64,000 bases of DNA from Oscillospiraceae bacterium (GCA_015066465.1 SVOI01000001.1:62001-126000), one strand, 5' to 3'; positions 1 to 10,362 are shown, numbered from the stretch's first letter. The notes: a model not told the origin generated them from the letters alone. Translations and numbers: made by a program.

Positions 1-357
1 TCAGAAAGGGCAATAGAAAAGCTTTCATATTTTGGGTACCTTAATGACGAAGAGTTTGCTAAGATGTATGCAAAACATCTTTTAGAAACGAAAAAATTCG
101 ACATAAGGCGTATTTCTACAGAGCTTAAACTCAAAGGAATTGACCGAGAAATTATAGAAAATGTTACGAAAACTCTTGACAACGAGCCAATTCAGCGTAT
201 TATAGAAATGTTAAGCACAAAATTTTCTAATGGCTTTAAAGATGAAAAGACAAAAAAGCGTTTTATTGCAAAGCTTCAGCGAATGGGTTATTCGTGGAGT
301 GACATAAAATCTGCTTTTTCTGAATATGAAATTGATATAATTGACAATGATTTCTGA
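1..357 (+). CDS. recX: Regulatory protein RecX, C-terminal part (5' truncated by window edge)
   Basis: Frame is open from base 1 (SERAIEKLSYFGYLNDEEFAKMYAKHLLETKKF...), with RecX-type three-helix repeats; stop TGA at 355-357. Confidence 0.8.
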   Translation, partial: SERAIEKLSYFGYLNDEEFAKMYAKHLLETKKFDIRRISTELKLKGIDREIIENVTKTLDNEPIQRIIEMLSTKFSNGFKDEKTKKRFIAKLQRMGYSWSDIKSAFSEYEIDIIDNDF

Positions 358-375
358 TAATTACGAGGTGTAAAA

Positions 376-1701
376 ATGGCAAAAACAGTCGGTATGATAA
401 GTCTTGGTTGTCCTAAAAATCAGGTGGATGCAGAAATAATGCTTAAAAAGTTGGTTGATGCAGGCTATATTCTTGTTGACGAAGCAGAAAAGGCAGACGT
501 AGTTATAGTTAATACCTGTGCATTTATTGAGGATTCTAAAAAAGAGTCTATTGATAGCATTTTAGAAATGATTGACTATAAAGAAGATGGACTTTTAAAA
601 AGAGTTGTTGTAACAGGCTGTATGGCACAGCGTTATGCGGATGAAATTTTCTCTGAAATTCCTGAAGTAGATGCAGTAATTGGTATCGGTGCAAACGATG
701 ATATTGTTAAAGCTTGTGACGCTGTTTTAGATGGTGAACAATATTCAGCTTTCCCGGATAAAGAGAATATGCCACTTGAAGGTGGTAGAATTTTAAGCAC
801 ACCAGAGTATTTTGCATATTTAAGAATTGCAGATGGTTGCTCAAACTGTTGCTCTTACTGTGCAATTCCATCTATCCGCGGTAAATTCAGAAGCCGTAAA
901 ATAGAAGATGTTTTAGATGAAGCAAAGGCACTTACAGAAAAGGGCGTTAAAGAATTAATTTTAATAGCGCAGGATACAACACGCTATGGTGAAGACCTTT
1001 ATGGTGAATTAAAGCTACCAGAGCTTTTAGATGAACTTAATAAATTAGAAAATTTAAAATGGATAAGACTTCTTTATTGTTATCCAGAAAGAATCACTGA
1101 CGAATTAATTGACGCAATTAACAGAAACGAAAAAGTTTGTCATTATATTGATATGCCAATGCAACACGTAAGTGGCAGGATTTTAAAATCAATGAATCGT
1201 CCTGGCAACAGAGACTCTTTAACTGCATTAATCAATAAATTGAGAGAAAAAATTGAGGATGTTGTAATAAGAACAACATTTATTACGGGCTTCCCAGGTG
1301 AAACAGAAGAGGATTTTACAGCTCTTTCAGAATTTGTTAATGAGATGAAGTTAGACAGAGTTGGTTGCTTCGCTTATTCAAGAGAAGAAAATACCCCAGC
1401 TTATGACTTGCCAGAACAGATTGAAAAAGAAGTTGCTTTAGACAGAGCAGATATAATAATGGAGCAACAATACAGAATAAATGACGAAAAGCAAGAAGCA
1501 TTTATGGGTAAAACTTATGACGTAATTGTTGACGGCTACGACACATATTCTGACAGTTACTTTGGCAGAACTTATATGGATGCACCTGAAATTGATAATA
1601 ATATAGTTTTCACATCAGGCTACGAAATAGAAGTTGGCGAAATTGTTCCTGTTGAAATTTTTGACAAGGATGAATATTCGCTTATAGGAGAAGCAGTATG
1701 A
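376..1701 (+). CDS. rimO: Ribosomal protein S12 methylthiotransferase RimO
   Basis: MISLGCPKNQVDAEIM, radical SAM CSNCCSYCAIP, TRAM-like C-terminus. Confidence 0.97.
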   Translation: MAKTVGMISLGCPKNQVDAEIMLKKLVDAGYILVDEAEKADVVIVNTCAFIEDSKKESIDSILEMIDYKEDGLLKRVVVTGCMAQRYADEIFSEIPEVDAVIGIGANDDIVKACDAVLDGEQYSAFPDKENMPLEGGRILSTPEYFAYLRIADGCSNCCSYCAIPSIRGKFRSRKIEDVLDEAKALTEKGVKELILIAQDTTRYGEDLYGELKLPELLDELNKLENLKWIRLLYCYPERITDELIDAINRNEKVCHYIDMPMQHVSGRILKSMNRPGNRDSLTALINKLREKIEDVVIRTTFITGFPGETEEDFTALSEFVNEMKLDRVGCFAYSREENTPAYDLPEQIEKEVALDRADIIMEQQYRINDEKQEAFMGKTYDVIVDGYDTYSDSYFGRTYMDAPEIDNNIVFTSGYEIEVGEIVPVEIFDKDEYSLIGEAV

Positions 1702-2267
1702 AAATGAATGTACCAAATCAATTGACAATAGTAAGAATAGTTCTTACACCAATATTTCTTGCATTATTTTTAGCAGATATTCCACATCATTTTTTAATAG
1801 GCTTAATTGTATTCGCAGTTGGTGCAATTACAGATTTTCTTGATGGTAAAATTGCAAGAAAAAATAATATTGTTACCGTTTTCGGTCAATTAGCGGACCC
1901 TGTTGCCGATAAAATTCTCACAACTGCGGCGCTCTTAGCGTTTATGCAATTTGGGCTTTGCAATATCTGGATAATTATGATAGTATTATTAAGAGAATTT
2001 ACTATTACGTCATTCAGATTAGTAGCAACTGCTCAGGGCGTTGTTATTCCTGCAAACTTTTATGGTAAATTAAAAACTGTTTCACAAATGGTTTTCTCAA
2101 TCTTAATTATGATTATGGCGGAGCTTCACGATTTTGGTATCTTACCAGAAGCATTCCCATTACAAATTGTTTCAAATGCGCTTTTATGGGTTACTGCAGT
2201 TCTCTGTGTAATCTCAGGTGTAATTTATGTTAAACAATCAATTAAAATTATAGATTTCTCAAAATAA
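1698..2267 (+). CDS. pgsA: CDP-diacylglycerol--glycerol-3-phosphate 3-phosphatidyltransferase
   Basis: CDP-alcohol phosphatidyltransferase motif DFLDGKIARKNN...GQLADPVADK; 4 bp overlap with rimO. Confidence 0.95.
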   Translation: MKMNVPNQLTIVRIVLTPIFLALFLADIPHHFLIGLIVFAVGAITDFLDGKIARKNNIVTVFGQLADPVADKILTTAALLAFMQFGLCNIWIIMIVLLREFTITSFRLVATAQGVVIPANFYGKLKTVSQMVFSILIMIMAELHDFGILPEAFPLQIVSNALLWVTAVLCVISGVIYVKQSIKIIDFSK

Positions 2268-2302
2268 TCAAACAATTAAATTTTGCTACCTTGGAGGGTA
2301 AA

Positions 2303-3736
2303 ATGCAACTTTATAACTCACTTTCACACAAAAAAGAAGAATTTAAAACAAATGAACCAGGAAAAGTGAACATGTACACTTGCGGTCCTACTGTGTACCA
2401 CTTTGCACATATCGGTAATCTTCGCAGTTATATTATGGAGGATGTTTTAGAAAAATATCTTCGTTACTCAGGCTACGACGTTAAGCGTGTAATGAATATT
2501 ACAGACGTTGGTCATCTTTCTTCAGATGCAGACACTGGTGAAGATAAAATGGTCAAGGGTGCAAAAAGAGAAAATAAAACTGTTATGGATATAGCAAGAT
2601 TTTATACAGATGCATTCTTTAAAGACTGTGAAAAGCTTAATATCAAAAAGCCAGACGTGGTTGAGCCAGCAACAAATTGCATAAATGAATTCATCACAAT
2701 GGTTGAGGGTCTTATTGAAAAAGGCTACGCTTACCTTGCTGGTGGTAATGTTTATTTTGATACTTCAAAATTAGATGAATATTACGTATTCAATAAGCAC
2801 GATAGCGAAGAGCTTATGGTTGGCGTTCGTGACGGCGTTGAAGAGGATAATAATAAAAGAAATAAAAATGACTTTGTTTTGTGGTTTACAAAATCAAAGT
2901 TTGAAGAACAGGCTTTAAAATGGGATTCACCTTGGGGTGTTGGTTACCCTGGTTGGCACATTGAATGCTCAGCTATCAGCTTAAAGCATTTAGGCGAATA
3001 CCTTGACATTCACTGTGGTGGTATTGATAATGCATTCCCTCACCACACAAACGAGATTGCACAAAGCGAAGCATATATTGGGCATAAATGGTGTAACTAC
3101 TGGTTCCATGTGCTTCACCTTAATACAAACAGTGGTAAAATGAGTAAGTCAACAGGCGAATTTTTAACTGTTTCATTATTAGAAGAAAAGGGCTACAACC
3201 CATTGGCATACAGATTTTTCTGTCTTCAGTCACATTACAGAAAATCTCTTGTGTTCTCTTATGAAAACCTCGACAATGCTCAGGGTGCATTTAATAAATT
3301 ACTTGCAAAAATTGCTGCGTTAAAAGATGACACAAAAGAAGCAATTGACGAAGTAACAGTTAAAGAATTAACAGAAAAATTCAAAGCTGCACTTGATAAC
3401 GATATCAATACATCTTTAGGTATCACAGTTCTTTATGATGTATTAAAGGCTAAAACAAATGATAAAACAAAATTAGCGTTACTCTCTGATTTCGATAAGG
3501 TTTTATCTTTAAATCTTTTAGATGAAGCAAAAAAATTAAAAGAAGATAAAAAAGAAGAAGCTTCTTCAGTAGCAGTTGATGATGAATTCAGTAAATATGT
3601 TGAAGAACAATTAGCACTCAGAGCTGAAGCCAAGAAAAATAAAAACTGGGCAGAAGCCGACAGAATTCGTGACGAATTAACCGCTAAAGGTGTCAAAATT
3701 TTAGATACACCAGATGGAGCGAAATGGAGTTTATAA
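2303..3736 (+). CDS. cysS: Cysteinyl-tRNA synthetase
   Basis: MYTCGPTVYHFAHIGNLRSY, GWHIECSAIS, KMSKSTG. The ORF track starts at 2291; the internal ATG at 2303 (MQLYNSLSHKKEEF) fits the RBS better. Confidence 0.97.
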   Translation: MQLYNSLSHKKEEFKTNEPGKVNMYTCGPTVYHFAHIGNLRSYIMEDVLEKYLRYSGYDVKRVMNITDVGHLSSDADTGEDKMVKGAKRENKTVMDIARFYTDAFFKDCEKLNIKKPDVVEPATNCINEFITMVEGLIEKGYAYLAGGNVYFDTSKLDEYYVFNKHDSEELMVGVRDGVEEDNNKRNKNDFVLWFTKSKFEEQALKWDSPWGVGYPGWHIECSAISLKHLGEYLDIHCGGIDNAFPHHTNEIAQSEAYIGHKWCNYWFHVLHLNTNSGKMSKSTGEFLTVSLLEEKGYNPLAYRFFCLQSHYRKSLVFSYENLDNAQGAFNKLLAKIAALKDDTKEAIDEVTVKELTEKFKAALDNDINTSLGITVLYDVLKAKTNDKTKLALLSDFDKVLSLNLLDEAKKLKEDKKEEASSVAVDDEFSKYVEEQLALRAEAKKNKNWAEADRIRDELTAKGVKILDTPDGAKWSL

Positions 3737-3737
3737 G

Positions 3738-4115
3738 ATGTTAAATAGTAAACAACGTGCTCAGTTAAGAGCAGAAGCAAACGGATTAGACCCGATTTTT
3801 CAAATCGGTAAAGAAGGTGTTACAGAGTCAGTAATTGCTCAGGTAGAAGACACCTTTAATACACGTGAACTTTTTAAAATTAAAGTTCACCTTGAAACAT
3901 CACCTGAAACGCCAAAAGAAATCGCACAAAAAATTGCAGAAGCAACAAAGTGCGACGTTGTTCAGGTTGTTGGTGGCACAATAGTTCTTTTTAGAATTAA
4001 CTTGATTTTAAGACAAAAAGCAGCCGAAAAGAAAAAGAGGGCAAAAGAAAAGGCTCAGAAAGAAGCTATTAAGAAAAGAACAGAGCGAAACAGACGTAAG
4101 TATAGTGGTCAGTGA
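3738..4115 (+). CDS. yhbY: CRS1-YhbY domain RNA-binding protein
   Basis: MLNSKQRAQLRAEANGLDPIFQIGKEGVTESVI; YhbY family. The basic C-terminal tail is longer than usual. Confidence 0.9.
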   Translation: MLNSKQRAQLRAEANGLDPIFQIGKEGVTESVIAQVEDTFNTRELFKIKVHLETSPETPKEIAQKIAEATKCDVVQVVGGTIVLFRINLILRQKAAEKKKRAKEKAQKEAIKKRTERNRRKYSGQ

Positions 4116-4163
4116 GTTAGTAAGTCAGTGGTTAGTGTCTGATAAATAGGAATTATGAAATAG

Positions 4164-4210
4164 AAAAACACACCTTACCATGATGAGTGGTTGGGTGTGT
4201 TTTGTTTTTT
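4164..4210. terminator. Putative Rho-independent terminator
   Basis: AACACACC...GGTGTGTT stem followed by TTTGTTTTTT. Confidence 0.6.
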
Positions 4211-4214
4211 GAGA

Positions 4215-4415
4215 TTAAATTTTCTTATATTCTGCGATATCTTCTAAAGAGCAATTTAATGCTTCACAGATTTTGTTGAGTGTTTTTGTTTCTATGTTTT
4301 CGTTGGCTTTAAGTCTGCGAATTGTTTTGCTATCTATTCCGCATTTTTCACGGAGTTTATAGGTTGAAAATCCTTTTTCTTCCATTGTTTTCCAGAGTTT
4401 ATCAAAAGTTATCAT
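4215..4415 (-). CDS. Small Cro/C1-type HTH regulator
   Basis: 66 aa, STYKLREKCGIDSKTIRRLKANENIETKTLNKICEALNCSLEDI. Confidence 0.8.
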   Translation of the reverse strand: MITFDKLWKTMEEKGFSTYKLREKCGIDSKTIRRLKANENIETKTLNKICEALNCSLEDIAEYKKI

Positions 4416-4433
4416 AGAATCACCAATAAAAAA

Positions 4434-4649
4434 TTATTTTTTTGGTAAGGGTGAATTGCTAAGACCTAAAATATAGTCGGTACTAACATTATAGAATTTT
4501 GATAGCATTATAACTCTATCAGCTGTTATTTCTGTTGCACCATTTTCAATTCTACTATAATGTTGTTGTGTTGTGTTTAAAAGTTCTGCGATTTCTTTTT
4601 GCGTTTTGTCGTTATCTTCTCGCAATTCACGGATGCGTTTATAGTACAT
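4434..4649 (-). CDS. XRE-family HTH transcriptional regulator
   Basis: 71 aa, IRELREDNDKTQKEIAELLNTTQQHYSRIENGATEITADRVIMLSKFYNVSTDYILGLS. Confidence 0.9.
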   Translation of the reverse strand: MYYKRIRELREDNDKTQKEIAELLNTTQQHYSRIENGATEITADRVIMLSKFYNVSTDYILGLSNSPLPKK

Positions 4650-4691
4650 TTATATCACCAAAACAATTTTATGATACATCTAAAAAGTGTG

Positions 4692-4747
4692 TTGACATTT
4701 ACACCTATAATGTGTAAAATTAAAGTAGTTACACATATTAGGTGTAA
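4692..4747 (+). promoter_or_regulatory. Sigma70-type promoter with two dyad operators
   Basis: TTGACA (4692-4697), 17 nt, TAAAAT (4715-4720). Operator 1 TTTACACCTATAATGTGTAAA (4698-4718) sits in the spacer; operator 2 TTACACATATTAGGTGTAA (4729-4747) is downstream. Confidence 0.75.
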
Positions 4748-4772
4748 AAAATAATGGGTAAGTGGTGATAAT

Positions 4773-5039
4773 ATGAGATGTCAGAATAAGTTTTGCATAT
4801 ATAATTGTGATGGTGATTGTTTTGTAGAAGAAGTGCCACACGATGAAAATGGTAGATGTATAAGATGTATTTATGTAAAGGTAACTGATGAAGAGTTGAG
4901 AAAATTAAAAAGTAACACTGTTGACGATTTAGAGTACATTGCAGGAGAAAAAGTGAAGAAACATAACAATCCTGCATATTTTGGTAAAGACAATTCTCGT
5001 TACGCAAATAAGATGCTCGTAATGAAATCTGACGACTGA
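4773..5039 (+). CDS. Small Cys-rich hypothetical protein
   Basis: 88 aa, MRCQNKFCIYNCDGDCFVEEVPHDENGRCIRCIYVKV; RBS-like aagtggtgata upstream. Confidence 0.7.
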   Translation: MRCQNKFCIYNCDGDCFVEEVPHDENGRCIRCIYVKVTDEELRKLKSNTVDDLEYIAGEKVKKHNNPAYFGKDNSRYANKMLVMKSDD

Positions 5040-5093
5040 TTACTAACAACTATTCATACTAACCAACCAGCCACACTAATTTACAAAAAACAC

Positions 5094-5122
5094 TTGAAAT
5101 TACTGAAATTGTGTGATATAAT
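5094..5122 (+). promoter_or_regulatory. Promoter of the rimP-nusA-infB operon
   Basis: TTGAAA (5094-5099), 17 nt spacer, TATAAT (5117-5122). Confidence 0.75.
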
Positions 5123-5147
5123 CAACTCGTACGAATACAAACAAGGA

Positions 5148-5173
5148 GTGAGAGCAGGTCAGCCTGCTCTCAC
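5148..5173 (+). promoter_or_regulatory. rimP 5'-leader hairpin
   Basis: Perfect 11 bp stem GTGAGAGCAGG-TCAG-CCTGCTCTCAC between promoter and rimP start. Confidence 0.75.
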
Positions 5174-5208
5174 ATTTATTTACAAGAATGTGAAAAGAGG
5201 TGTGTTAT

Positions 5209-5676
5209 ATGGCAAAAAACACAGTTTCACTTGTTTGGGATTTAGTTAAGCCTTATGCAGATGAATTAGGTTTAATTCTTTGGGATGTTTGCTTCGAAAA
5301 AGAAGGTGCAAACTATTACTTAAGAATTATAATCGACAAAGAGGGTGAAGGCGTTGGCATTGACGATTGCGTTAATATGAGTCACGCTATTGACAAACCT
5401 CTTGATGATGCCGATTTAATCGACCGTCAATATAATTTGCAGGTTTCGTCTCCTGGTATTGAAAGAAAATTGACAAGAGATTTTCACTTTGATTACGCTA
5501 TGGGTGAAAAGGTTATTTTAAGACTTATTCGTCCGTGCGATGGCAGACGTGAATTTAACGGCATTCTTTCAGGCTACGAAAATGGTGCAGTTACAATTCT
5601 CTTAGAGGATGAAATTGAAATGACTGCAGAAAAGAAAGAAATCGCTTTTGTAAAATTAGACGATTTCAATATGTAA
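5209..5676 (+). CDS. rimP: Ribosome maturation factor RimP
   Basis: DVCFEKEGANYYLRIIIDKEGEGVGIDDCVNMS...VSSPGIERKL; syntenic with nusA. Confidence 0.95.
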   Translation: MAKNTVSLVWDLVKPYADELGLILWDVCFEKEGANYYLRIIIDKEGEGVGIDDCVNMSHAIDKPLDDADLIDRQYNLQVSSPGIERKLTRDFHFDYAMGEKVILRLIRPCDGRREFNGILSGYENGAVTILLEDEIEMTAEKKEIAFVKLDDFNM

Positions 5677-5728
5677 GTTTATAATTTAAGTTTTAATAAA
5701 AAGAAAATCGAAAGGATTGATTGGAAAA

Positions 5729-6811
5729 ATGGCACCAAGAAAAAAATCAACTCAGAACAAAGAATTTTTTGAAGCAATTCTTATGCTTGAAAAAGAAAAA
5801 GGTATCCCAGCAGACTTTTTACTTGAAAAGGTTTGTAATGCAATTGTTACTTCAGTAAGAAAAGATTACGGCGGAGCAGACGTAGTTTTCTGTGACTGTA
5901 ATCCTGAAAAATATGAGCTTCGTGTTTACGTGAAGAAAACAGTTGTTGAAGAAGTTCAGGATGAATTAACAGAAATCACACAAGAAGATGCAGTTAAATT
6001 CAAGAAAAATGCTCTTGTTGGTGACGTTGTAGAGGTTGTTTTAGAAACAAAGCAATTCGGTAGAATTGCAGCTCAGACTGCAAAGAATGTTATCCGTCAG
6101 GGTATTCGTGATGCAGAACGTGGTCTCGTTTTAAGAGAGTTCCAGAGTAAACAACAAGAATTAGTTACTGGTAAGGTTCAGAGAGTTGACCCAAAAACTG
6201 GTAATGTTACTCTTGAAATTGGTAAAGCAGAAGCAATTCTTCCAAAGGGTGAACAAGTTCCAAACGAAGAATTCAAAGATGGTCAGCTTGTTAAAGTTTA
6301 TATTGTTGATGTAAGAGATACTGAAAAAGGTCCTAAGGCTATGATTTCAAGAACTCACCCAGGTCTTGTAAAACGTCTCTTTGAAACAGAGGTTCCAGAA
6401 ATTTATGATGGCTCTGTTGAAATTAAATCAGTTTCTCGTGAAGCTGGTTCAAGAACAAAGATTGCTGTTTTCTCTAAAGATGAAAACGTTGACCCAATCG
6501 GTTCTTGCATTGGTCCTAAAGGTCAGAGAGTTGCTAACATTGTTGAGTCACTTGGCGGCGAAAAAATCGACGTTGTTGTTTACAGCGAAGACCCAGCAAA
6601 GTTTATTGCAGCAGCTTTAGCACCAGCAGAAGTTTTAAGCGTTGAAATCGACGAAACACAAGAAAAAGCTTGTCACGTTACTGTTCCTGATACTCAGCTT
6701 TCACTTGCTATTGGTAACAAAGGTCAGAACGTACGTCTTGCAGCAAGACTCACAGGCTGGAAAATTGACATTAAACCTGAAAGTGGTTTTTATGTTCCAC
6801 AAAATCAATAA
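5729..6811 (+). CDS. nusA: Transcription termination/antitermination protein NusA
   Basis: S1 and KH domains: DPIGSCIGPKGQRVANIVESLGGEKIDVV, LAIGNKGQNVRLAARLTGWKIDIK. Confidence 0.97.
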   Translation: MAPRKKSTQNKEFFEAILMLEKEKGIPADFLLEKVCNAIVTSVRKDYGGADVVFCDCNPEKYELRVYVKKTVVEEVQDELTEITQEDAVKFKKNALVGDVVEVVLETKQFGRIAAQTAKNVIRQGIRDAERGLVLREFQSKQQELVTGKVQRVDPKTGNVTLEIGKAEAILPKGEQVPNEEFKDGQLVKVYIVDVRDTEKGPKAMISRTHPGLVKRLFETEVPEIYDGSVEIKSVSREAGSRTKIAVFSKDENVDPIGSCIGPKGQRVANIVESLGGEKIDVVVYSEDPAKFIAAALAPAEVLSVEIDETQEKACHVTVPDTQLSLAIGNKGQNVRLAARLTGWKIDIKPESGFYVPQNQ

Positions 6812-6869
6812 TTTTGTAATACGAAAGGCAACAGTGTAAAGTCAGTAAATGCTGTTGTGGTGACTGAAA

Positions 6870-7127
6870 ATGGCTGAAAAGAAAATACCTTTAAGAAAAT
6901 GCCTCGGTTGTGGCGAAATGAAATCTAAAAAAGAGCTTATAAGAGTTGTTAAAAGCCCTGAAGGTGAAATCAGTATAGATTTAACTGGTAAAAAATCGGG
7001 CAGAGGCGCATATATTTGCCATAGTAAAGAGTGTCTCTCTAAAGCTCAGAAAAGTAAACGTCTTGAAAAATCATTCAGTACACAGATTTCAGAAGATGTT
7101 TATAATGCTTTGATAGCGGAGTTATAA
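6870..7127 (+). CDS. ylxR: YlxR-family protein (DUF448; RnpM-type)
   Basis: IPLRKCLGCGEMKSKKELIRVV...GRGAYICHSKECLSKA. Confidence 0.95.
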   Translation: MAEKKIPLRKCLGCGEMKSKKELIRVVKSPEGEISIDLTGKKSGRGAYICHSKECLSKAQKSKRLEKSFSTQISEDVYNALIAEL

Positions 7128-7129
7128 TA

Positions 7130-7459
7130 ATGGCAGAAGTAAAAGAAATAATGAATTTTTTGGGTCTTTCAAGAAAAGCGGGTAAGCTACAAATAGGTCA
7201 CGACAGTGTAATTGAAAGCATCGTGAAAGATAAATCCGAGCTTTTAATTCTTGCAAGTGACGCTTCAGAAAGATTAAAAAATGAAATTAAACACGCCGCT
7301 ACTTACGGCAATAGAAATATTCCTGTTATTGAGTCACCATTTTTAATGGTTGATTATTATAATGGAATAGGTAAAAAATCAGCGGTATTTTCAGTTACAG
7401 ACAAATCATTTAAAGAAAAATTAGAAACCATGTTCGGGGAGGCAAACTATGGTAGTTAA
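7130..7459 (+). CDS. ylxQ: YlxQ / L7Ae-family ribosomal-type protein
   Basis: [22 protein letters not shown]...[15 protein letters not shown]. Confidence 0.92.
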   Translation: MAEVKEIMNFLGLSRKAGKLQIGHDSVIESIVKDKSELLILASDASERLKNEIKHAATYGNRNIPVIESPFLMVDYYNGIGKKSAVFSVTDKSFKEKLETMFGEANYGS

Positions 7460-9947
7460 ATACAAATTAGGCGAAGTTGCTAAAGATTTTAATAAATCAG
7501 CAAAAGATATTACAGACCTTCTTTTAAAATTCTTTGACGAACCAAAGAAAAATCAGACTGCTCTTGACAGTAAAGAGCTTGACATTATTTTCGACGTTTT
7601 AACACAGGAAAATCAGGTTGAAAATTTCAACGAGTATTTTGCAACACAAAAACCTGTTAAAAAAGCTGAAAAGAAACCTGCTGAGAAAAAAGCAGAGCCA
7701 AAGAAGGCAGAAGAAAAAAAGACAGAAGCTCCTAAAAAGGCTGAAGCTAAAAAAGAAGAGAAAAAGTCCGAAAATAAGAAAGCACCAGAAAAGAAAGAAG
7801 AAGCAAAAGCTCCTGTAAAGCAAAATAAGGAAGCTAAAGCTAACGATAAAAAAGGTGCTGAAAAGAAAGCAGAAAATGTTCCTGAAAAGAAACCTAACCA
7901 GGAGCCAAATCTTAATCCTTTCAAAAAGAAAGAAAAGAAAAAAGATGACGGCCCGATGCAATCAAGAACTAAGGGCGAAAGAGTCAGCATTGATACAAGA
8001 GCTAACAACGTTGAGCTTGAAAAGTACAACGAGAAATATGAAAATATTGCTCCTGCACACTCAATGAATGACAACAATTCAAATAAACAGAAATTAAAAC
8101 AGAAGAGCCAGCAATACAGAAAACAAGGTATGCGCTCAGGTAAGAAAGAAACTGAAGCAGAAAGACTCAAGAGAATTGAAGCAGAAAGAGCAAAGAAAAC
8201 TCTTGTTATTACTGTTCCTGAAGAAATCAGCGTTGGTGACCTTGCTGCTATGCTTAAAAGAACTGCAGCTGAAGTTATTAAAAAGCTTTTCGCTTTCGGT
8301 GTAATGGCTTCTGTTAACGAAATCATTGACTACGATACAGCAGAAATCGTTGCAACAGAGCTTGGCGCAAAGGTTAAAAAAGAAGTTGTTGTTACTATTG
8401 AAGACAGAATTATCGACGACAGTAAAGACGATGAAAAAGACCTTCTTCCAAGAAGTCCTGTTGTAGTTGTTATGGGTCACGTTGACCACGGTAAAACTTC
8501 ACTTCTTGATGCTATCAGAAACACATCTGTTACAGAGACAGAGGCTGGTGGTATTACTCAGCACATTGGTGCTTACAGAGTAAATCTTAACGGTCAGGAT
8601 ATTACTTTCCTTGACACACCTGGTCACGCAGCGTTTACTGCTATGCGTGCTCGTGGTGCAATGGCTACTGATATTGCAATCTTAGTTGTTGCTGCTGACG
8701 ACGGTATTATGCCACAGACTATTGAAGCTATTAACCACGCAAAAGCTGCTGGTGTCAGCGTTGTTGTTGCTATTAATAAAATGGATAAACCAGACGTTTC
8801 TCCAGACAGAATTATGCAACAGTTAACAGAGCACGAGCTCATTCCTGAAGAATGGGGCGGTGACGTTATCTGTGTTCCTGTTTCAGCTAAAGCAAGAATG
8901 AATATTGATAAGCTTCTTGAATCAGTTCTTCTTGTTGCTGAAATGAAAGAATTAAAGGCTAACCCTAACAGAGCTGGTAAAGGTATTGTTATTGAAGCAA
9001 GACTTGATAAGGGTAGAGGTCCTGTTGCATCATTACTTGTTCAGAATGGTACTCTTAAAACTGGTGATATTATCGTTGCAGGTACTGCAGTTGGTAGAGT
9101 TCGTGTTATGACAGACGACAAGGGTAGAAAGGTAAATGAAGCAGGTCCATCAGTTCCTGTTGAAATCACAGGTCTTGCAGAAGTTCCTACTGGTGGTGAC
9201 CAGTTCGACTGTGTATCTGATGAAAAACTTGCAAGAGAGCTTGTTGAACAGAGAAAACAACACAACAAAGAGGAACAATTCAAGTCATTCCAGAAGGTTA
9301 CTCTTGATACACTCTTCGACTCAATTAACGTTGGTGAACTCAAAGACCTTAATATTATTGTTAAGGCTGACGTTCAGGGTTCAGTTGAAGCAGTTCGTCA
9401 GAGCCTTGAAAAGCTTTCTAACGATGAAGTTCGTGTAAGAGTTATTCACGGCGGTGTTGGTGCGGTTAATGAATCAGACGTTATGCTTGCAAACGCTTCA
9501 AATGCTATTATCGTTGGCTTCAACGTTCGTCCTGATGCAGTTGCAGTTGCAAATGCTGAGCGTGATGGCGTTGAAATGAGAATGTATAGAGTTATTTACG
9601 ATTGTATTGAAGAAATTGAAGCTGCTATCAAGGGTATGCTTGCTCCTAAGTACAGAGATGTTGAAATGGGTAAAGCAGAAGTAAGAAGCGTATTTAAGCT
9701 TTCATCTTCTGGTATGATTGCAGGTTCTTACGTTATCGATGGTAAAATTACAAGAAACTCAAAAATCCGTGTTGTTCGTGATGGTATTGTTATTTCTGAA
9801 GACGAAATTGCATCTTTAAGAAGATTTAAAGATGACGTTAAAGAAGTTGCAACAGGTTATGAATGTGGTATCGGACTTGAGAGATTCAATGATATTAAAG
9901 AAGGCGACATTTTAGAAGCTTATATCGTTGAAGAATATAAAGATTAA
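7449..9947 (+). CDS. infB: Translation initiation factor IF-2
   Basis: [38 protein letters not shown]; Lys/Glu/Ala-rich N-terminal region. Confidence 0.98.
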   Translation: MVVKYKLGEVAKDFNKSAKDITDLLLKFFDEPKKNQTALDSKELDIIFDVLTQENQVENFNEYFATQKPVKKAEKKPAEKKAEPKKAEEKKTEAPKKAEAKKEEKKSENKKAPEKKEEAKAPVKQNKEAKANDKKGAEKKAENVPEKKPNQEPNLNPFKKKEKKKDDGPMQSRTKGERVSIDTRANNVELEKYNEKYENIAPAHSMNDNNSNKQKLKQKSQQYRKQGMRSGKKETEAERLKRIEAERAKKTLVITVPEEISVGDLAAMLKRTAAEVIKKLFAFGVMASVNEIIDYDTAEIVATELGAKVKKEVVVTIEDRIIDDSKDDEKDLLPRSPVVVVMGHVDHGKTSLLDAIRNTSVTETEAGGITQHIGAYRVNLNGQDITFLDTPGHAAFTAMRARGAMATDIAILVVAADDGIMPQTIEAINHAKAAGVSVVVAINKMDKPDVSPDRIMQQLTEHELIPEEWGGDVICVPVSAKARMNIDKLLESVLLVAEMKELKANPNRAGKGIVIEARLDKGRGPVASLLVQNGTLKTGDIIVAGTAVGRVRVMTDDKGRKVNEAGPSVPVEITGLAEVPTGGDQFDCVSDEKLARELVEQRKQHNKEEQFKSFQKVTLDTLFDSINVGELKDLNIIVKADVQGSVEAVRQSLEKLSNDEVRVRVIHGGVGAVNESDVMLANASNAIIVGFNVRPDAVAVANAERDGVEMRMYRVIYDCIEEIEAAIKGMLAPKYRDVEMGKAEVRSVFKLSSSGMIAGSYVIDGKITRNSKIRVVRDGIVISEDEIASLRRFKDDVKEVATGYECGIGLERFNDIKEGDILEAYIVEEYKD

Positions 9948-9972
9948 TTCTCTTACGAAAGGAGAGTTTTAT

Positions 9973-10335
9973 ATGGGCACATATAAACAAGACCGTGCGG
10001 CAGAAGATATTAAAAGAGAGCTTGCCGCAATTATAAGAGAACTTAAAGACCCAAGACTTTCTGAGCATCTTATAAGTATTTCAAGAGCAGAAGTATCAGG
10101 CGACCTTTCTTACGTTAAGGCGTATGTGAGTGCGATTGAAGGCATTGATGTTGCAAAGCAGGCTACTAAAGCATTAACAAATGCTTCGGGTCTTATTCGT
10201 AGAGAAGTCAGCAAAAGACTTCGCTTAAGAAAAGCGCCAGAACTCAAGTTTATTGCAGATGATTCTATTGAGTATGGTATGAATATCGCAAAAAAATTAG
10301 AAGGATTAGTAGAAGACTCATCAGAAAACGATTAA
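9973..10335 (+). CDS. rbfA: Ribosome-binding factor A
   Basis: RAAEDIKRELAAIIRELKDPRLSEHLISISRAEVSGDLSYVKAYVS. Confidence 0.95.
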   Translation: MGTYKQDRAAEDIKRELAAIIRELKDPRLSEHLISISRAEVSGDLSYVKAYVSAIEGIDVAKQATKALTNASGLIRREVSKRLRLRKAPELKFIADDSIEYGMNIAKKLEGLVEDSSEND

Positions 10336-10362
10336 TAATCGTTTAGTGAAAGGAAGTCAGAT

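Noticed and set aside
3433-3780. 115 aa minus-strand ORF antisense to cysS/yhbY
   Set aside because: Antisense to confident conserved genes, Ser/Leu/Phe-rich, no RBS.
6381-6839. Plus-strand ORFs of 79 and 65 aa overlapping nusA in another frame
   Set aside because: Fully inside or largely overlapping nusA, low-complexity translations, no own RBS.
7599-8489. Long minus-strand ORFs (120, 237 and 117 aa) antisense to infB
   Set aside because: They mirror the Lys/Glu/Ala-rich low-complexity 5' part of infB and give Phe/Ser/Leu-rich translations typical of antisense artefacts; no RBS or domain support.
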